64,000 bases of DNA, taken from positions 62,001 to 126,000 of the forward strand of contig NZ_BMRK01000002.1 in assembly GCF_014648595.1 (NCBI RefSeq), in the 5' to 3' direction. The translations under genes were made by a program, and so were the position numbers. This document shows positions 58,891-64,000 of the stretch, piece by piece; position 1 is the stretch's first letter, and the number at the start of each line of letters is the position of its first letter. The notes under the pieces were generated by a model, which was given only the letters and a program-made list of their open reading frames with translations, was not told the origin of the DNA and ran no database searches. Origin of the DNA: Nocardioides luteus. GTDB lineage: Bacteria > Actinomycetota > Actinomycetes > Propionibacteriales > Nocardioidaceae.

Positions 58891-59040
58891 GCCGACTCGG
58901 CGCATCTGCCCCGCTGTGGTGCGCCGAGTCGGCGCAACTGCCTCGCTGTGGTGCGCCGAGTCGGCGCATCTGCCCCGGGCGGGAACGCCGAGTCGGCGCA
59001 TCTGCCCCACCCCAGATCGCCGAGTCGGCGCATCTGCCCC
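58891..59040. repeat. Array of five 22-bp repeats at exactly 32-bp period
   Basis: Units 58891-58912, 58923-58944, 58955-58976, 58987-59008 and 59019-59040, all forward, consensus GCCGAGTCGGCGCATCTGCC plus CC. The 10-bp spacers vary (GCTGTGGTGC twice, GGGCGGGAAC, ACCCCAGATC). The first 11 bases are nearly palindromic. It lies between the SMP-30 gene and namZ, both plus strand. Confidence 0.97.
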
Positions 59041-59101
59041 ATGACGGACGACTTGGGGCTAGCCTGCGAGGTGATCCTCGACCCCCGCCACAGGAGCAAC
59101 C

Positions 59102-60427
59102 ATGAACGCTGAACTCCCCAGGTTCGACAGACGCCGCCTTCTCGGTGCGGCCGCGGCCGGCGCCGCGGCGGCTCCGCTGCTCGCCGGCTCGGCCGGTGCG
59201 GCGGGTCCGGCCGGCGTACCCGCTCCTGGCGCGCCCGGGAAGGGCCGCGCCGTCGTACCCGGCGCCGACCGCGCAGCGGCCGAGGGCTGGTCGGCGCTGT
59301 CGGGCGAGCGGGTCGGCGTGATCACCAACCCCACCGGCGTGCTCCGCAACCTGCGCAACATCGTCGACGAGATGCACGAGTCCGGCTCGGTGCAGATCGC
59401 CGGCGTCTTCGGGCCCGAGCACGGCTTCCGCGGCACGGCTCAGGCCGGCGGCTCCGAAGGTACGTTCGTCGACGAGCGCACCGGGCTGACCGTCTACGAC
59501 GCCTACGGCGCCAACGTCGCGAAGATGACCGAGCTCTTCAACACCGCCGACGTGGAGACGGTCGTCTTCGACATCCAGGACGTCGGCTCGCGGTTCTACA
59601 CCTACATCTGGACGATGTGGACGGCGATGCAGGCGGCCGTCGCGTCCGGCAAGCGCTTCGTCGTCCTCGACCGCCCCAACCCCGTGGGCGGGACCGCTCG
59701 CGGACCGATGATGACCGCTGCGTACACCTCGGGCGTCGGCGCCCGCGAGATCGTCCAGCAGCACGGGATGTCGGTCGGCGAGCTGGCTCGTTTCTTCGAC
59801 GGCGAGTTCCTCGAGGAGCACGCCGGCGGGCGGCTGGAGCAGCTCGACATCGTCGAGGTGTCCGGCTGGAAGCGGAAGACGCTCTTCGCCGACACCGGCC
59901 TCGACTTCGTGCTGCCGAGCCCCAACATGCCGACCCCCGACACCGCGCTCGCCTACCCCGGCACCTGCATGTTCGAGGGCACCAACCTCTCCGAAGGCCG
60001 CGGCACGACCAAGCCGTTCGAGCTGATCGGCGCGCCGTTCGTCGACCACCGCTGGGCCGCGGCGCTGGAGGAGGCCGGCCTGCCGGGCGTGACGTTCCGC
60101 GAGGCGTACTTCAACCCGTCGGTCAACAAGTTCGCCGGCGAGGTCTGCGGTGGCGTGCAGGTCACCATCCAGGACCGCGACCGCTTCGACCCGGTCCGCA
60201 CCGGCGTCGAGATGCTCGTCACCGCCAAGGCGCTCTATCCCGAGTTCGCCTGGCGCGAGGACTCCTGGGACACCGAGCGTCCGTTCTGGATCGACAAGCT
60301 CACCGGATCCACCCGGTTGCGTACGCAGATCGACGACGGCGCCTCCGGTGCCGAGGTCGAGGCCGCCTGGCGTGAGGAGCTCGCGGCCTTCGACAAGACC
60401 CGCCGCAAGTACCTCATCTACCGCTGA
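59102..60427 (+). CDS. Exo-beta-N-acetylmuramidase NamZ-like protein (DUF1343, GH171)
   Basis: A 441-residue exported hydrolase. The twin-arginine signal RFDRRRLLGAAAAGAAAAPL indicates Tat export. The DUF1343 domain starts at about residue 65 with ERVGVITNPTGV, then GVFGPEHGFRGTAQAG (putative catalytic Glu106), VFDIQDVGSRFYTYIWTMW, VVLDRPNPVGG and EGTNLSEGRGTTKPFE. NamZ releases MurNAc from the non-reducing end of peptidoglycan chains, so a wall-recycling or scavenging role is likely. Flanked on both sides by 32-bp-phased repeat arrays. Confidence 0.92.
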   Translation: MNAELPRFDRRRLLGAAAAGAAAAPLLAGSAGAAGPAGVPAPGAPGKGRAVVPGADRAAAEGWSALSGERVGVITNPTGVLRNLRNIVDEMHESGSVQIAGVFGPEHGFRGTAQAGGSEGTFVDERTGLTVYDAYGANVAKMTELFNTADVETVVFDIQDVGSRFYTYIWTMWTAMQAAVASGKRFVVLDRPNPVGGTARGPMMTAAYTSGVGAREIVQQHGMSVGELARFFDGEFLEEHAGGRLEQLDIVEVSGWKRKTLFADTGLDFVLPSPNMPTPDTALAYPGTCMFEGTNLSEGRGTTKPFELIGAPFVDHRWAAALEEAGLPGVTFREAYFNPSVNKFAGEVCGGVQVTIQDRDRFDPVRTGVEMLVTAKALYPEFAWREDSWDTERPFWIDKLTGSTRLRTQIDDGASGAEVEAAWREELAAFDKTRRKYLIYR

Positions 60428-60437
60428 CCAAAAGATC

Positions 60438-60656
60438 GCCGAGTCGGCGCAGCTGCCTCAGAAATTCACGCCGAGTCGGCGCGTTTGCCCCGCGATATGA
60501 CGTCGAGTCGGCGCATCTGCCTCATGTTGGTGGGGCAGATGCGCCGACTCGGCGCTCCACAGCGGGGCAGATGCGCCGACTCGGCGTCCGTTTCTGGGGC
60601 AGATGCGCCGGGTCGGCGCAGCTGCCCACCCGTTGGTACAGCTGCGCCGACTCGAC
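60438..60656. repeat. Mirror-arranged array of the 22-bp repeat (three forward, three inverted, one divergent)
   Basis: Forward units at 60438-60459, 60470-60491 and 60502-60523 (32-bp steps), then inverted units at 60532-60553, 60564-60585 and 60596-60617 (32-bp steps), then a divergent inverted copy at 60635-60656. The flip is centred near 60527, so the halves can pair as one long cruciform. It lies between the convergent namZ and eda genes. Confidence 0.95.
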
Positions 60657-60659
60657 AGG

Positions 60660-61281
60660 TCAGCGGAGTGCGGCGGTGGCGGCGGCGAGGGCGGTGACGC
60701 GGTCCCAGTCGCCGGAGGCCAGGGCGTCGGCGGGGGTGAGCCAGGAGCCGCCTACGCAGCCGACGTTGCGGAGCTCGAGGTAGCTCGGGGCGGTGGCGAG
60801 GGAGATGCCGCCGGTCGGGCAGAAGCGTGCGTCGGGGAGGACCGAGGGCAGGGACCCGAGGTACTTCACGCCGCCGGAGGCCTCGGCCGGGAAGAACTTC
60901 ATCGCGGTGTGGCCGGTCTCGAGCACGGCGATGGCCTCGGAGACGGTGGCGGTGCCGGGCAGGAACGGCAGCCCGGTGTCACGCATCGCACCGAGAAGCG
61001 TCGGGGTGGCGCCCGGCGAGACCAGGAACTTGGCGCCTGCCGTGGCGGCCTCCTTGGCGAGCACCGGCGTGGTGACGGTGCCGGCCCCGATGACGACCTC
61101 GGGCACCTCCTCGGCGATGGCGCGGATGGCGTCGAGCGCCACCGGCGTACGCAGCGTCAGCTCGACCACGGGCACCCCACCCTCGGCGAGGGCGCGGGCC
61201 ACGGGCACCGCCTGGTCGACGGACTCGACGACGACAACCGGGATCACCGGCGAGAGGGCGAGCAGGTCGGTGGACTGGAGG

Positions 61282-61289
<8 letters not shown>
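60660..61289 (-). CDS. eda: 2-dehydro-3-deoxyphosphogluconate (KDPG) aldolase
   Basis: A 209-residue class I aldolase splitting KDPG to pyruvate and glyceraldehyde-3-phosphate. [20 protein letters not shown] carries the catalytic Glu and Arg, [16 protein letters not shown] the phosphate region, and the Schiff-base Lys is in [13 protein letters not shown], with FCPTGGIS following. ATG 61289 overlaps the end of edd by eight bases, so the two Entner-Doudoroff enzymes are coupled. Confidence 0.97.
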
Positions 61290-63144
<1,855 letters not shown>

Positions 63145-63159
63145 GGGTCCTCCAAAGGC

Positions 63160-63220
63160 TGTGTGCTTTGGCACACAATTGCATGATCTTTGGATCGATA
63201 CAAGTAATTCTTTGGTACAC
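63160..63220. promoter_or_regulatory. Three CTTTGG sites at 22-bp period in the edd/ROK divergent promoter
   Basis: CTTTGG at 63166, 63188 and 63210, start-to-start exactly 22 bp. The first and third continue as CTTTGGCACAC and CTTTGGTACAC. The first also sits in the inverted repeat TGTGTGC-TTTG-GCACACA (63160-63177). The region is AT-rich and lies between the divergent starts of edd (63144) and the ROK gene (63251). Confidence 0.75.
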
Positions 63221-63250
63221 GAAAGGCATAAGTGGCGTACGCTGCACCTC

Positions 63251-64000
63251 ATGCCCGAGATGACAACCGCCGCCGACGTACTCGCCCTGGTGCGCTCCGG
63301 ACGTGCTCTGACCCGCAGCGAGCTGCAGAAGACGACCGGTCTGTCGCGTACCGCTGTGGTCTCCCGCGTCTCGGCCCTCGTCGAGGCCGGCCTGATCCTC
63401 ACGGGCGACGAGCTCGCCTCCACTGGTGGGCGCCCGCCGGGCTCGCTGACCTTCAACGCCGACGCCGGGGTCGTCCTGGCGGTTGCGATCGGCCGCTCCC
63501 GCAGCCAGCTCGCCGTCTTCGACCTCGACGGCCGTGAGCTCGCCGGTGACACCCGCGACCACGAGGTCGGCATCGCCGCCGACGACCTGATGCCCGATGT
63601 GGCCGACCGCCTCGAGCGGCTCCTCGACGGGATCGAGCCACCGGTGCTCGGTGTCGGGATGAGCCTGCCGGGCGTCGTCGACCCGATCCGGCTGGTCTCG
63701 GTCGACTCCCCGGTGATGCGGGGCTGGGACGGCGTCGCCCTCGCGCCGTACTTCGAGCGACTCACCGACGGCCCCCTGGTGCTCGTCAACGACACCGACG
63801 CGCTGGCCACGGCTGAGCTCTTCGGCAACGGGATCCACCCGCGCGACGCGCTCGTCGTGAAGGCCTCGACCGGGCTCGGACTCGCCGTCATCGCCGACGG
63901 CAAGGTGCTGCGCGGGCACGCCGGTGCGGTCGGCGAGATCGGCCACACCCGGGTCGAGTCCGCCGGGGAGCGTCCGTGCCGCTGCGGGGCGACCGGCTGT
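63251..64000 (+). CDS. ROK family transcriptional regulator (cut by the right edge)
   Basis: The first 250 residues are present; the stop lies outside. The N-terminal helix-turn-helix is [20 protein letters not shown] and [20 protein letters not shown]. The ROK sugar-kinase-like fold follows with [46 protein letters not shown] and [13 protein letters not shown]. The zinc motif CRCGATGC is complete at the very edge. It is divergent from edd, so it probably represses the Entner-Doudoroff operon until a sugar phosphate or gluconate-type ligand binds. Confidence 0.94.
   Translation, partial: MPEMTTAADVLALVRSGRALTRSELQKTTGLSRTAVVSRVSALVEAGLILTGDELASTGGRPPGSLTFNADAGVVLAVAIGRSRSQLAVFDLDGRELAGDTRDHEVGIAADDLMPDVADRLERLLDGIEPPVLGVGMSLPGVVDPIRLVSVDSPVMRGWDGVALAPYFERLTDGPLVLVNDTDALATAELFGNGIHPRDALVVKASTGLGLAVIADGKVLRGHAGAVGEIGHTRVESAGERPCRCGATGC

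Noticed and set aside
58891-59040. CRISPR array
   Set aside because: Units are 22 bp with only 10-bp spacers, two spacers are identical, the same unit occurs singly and inverted elsewhere, and there are no cas genes.

Overview
The window is high-GC actinobacterial chromosome. Gene content (GlxR/CRP-type operator, PadR/HAAS pairs, DUF3311-MctP, NamZ, lipoprotein PBP), GTG/TTG starts, dense 1-8 bp overlaps and families of short interspersed intergenic repeats point to a Nocardioides-like member of the Nocardioidaceae. This assignment is inferred from gene style, not from a marker gene. I see no rRNA, tRNA, IS element, prophage or CRISPR array. About 56 protein genes were identified, two of them cut by the window edges.

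Layout. 1-1564: PadR regulator, tiny coupled ORF, ABC ATPase and FtsX-like permease (minus). 1676-6513: secreted M4 metalloprotease with Ig-like repeats, SPFH-like membrane protein, anchored hypothetical. 6653-11989: fatty-acid beta-oxidation block (FadB-like, thiolase, MerR regulator, divergent acyl-CoA dehydrogenase) with matching palindromic operators. 12131-20418: ProC, secreted M19-like hydrolase, DoxX-like protein, PutA with a divergent LysR, TetR. 20491-28559: Baeyer-Villiger-type monooxygenase, anchored surface protein, alpha-methylacyl-CoA racemase, Ser/Thr kinase whose 3' end runs into a 33-bp tandem repeat, long GAPDH, unknown protein. 28611-35703: twin DnaA boxes, polar amino-acid ABC operon, 2,4-dienoyl-CoA reductase-like enzyme, HIT protein, degenerate GH1, pirin. 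35862-45543: collagen-like secreted protein, NfeD-flotillin pair, penicillin-binding lipoprotein, SGNH lipase, MMPL exporter with PadR and HAAS protein. 45795-53510: DEAD-box helicase, GNAT, SDR, MOSC protein, GlmS, YceI, secreted small protein. 53969-64000: MctP/DUF3311 behind a CRP/GlxR site, BVMO plus secreted SMP-30-type protein, NamZ, Entner-Doudoroff eda-edd with a divergent ROK regulator (cut at the right edge).

Themes. Many catabolic units sit next to their own regulator: MerR-fad, LysR-putA, PadR-ABC, PadR-MMPL, ROK-edd/eda, CRP/GlxR-mctP. The most unusual content is between genes. Three families of short repeats have periods close to whole helical turns: 22-bp units every 32 bp, 33-bp tandem units, and 21-bp tandem units. 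One family has apparently been drawn into coding sequence at two places (kinase C-terminus, permease N-terminus). Other items worth a second look are a GH1 protein with altered catalytic residues, a probable homopolymer frameshift in the kinase gene, a perfect 34-bp palindrome, and a three-site 22-bp-phased operator in front of the edd/ROK pair.
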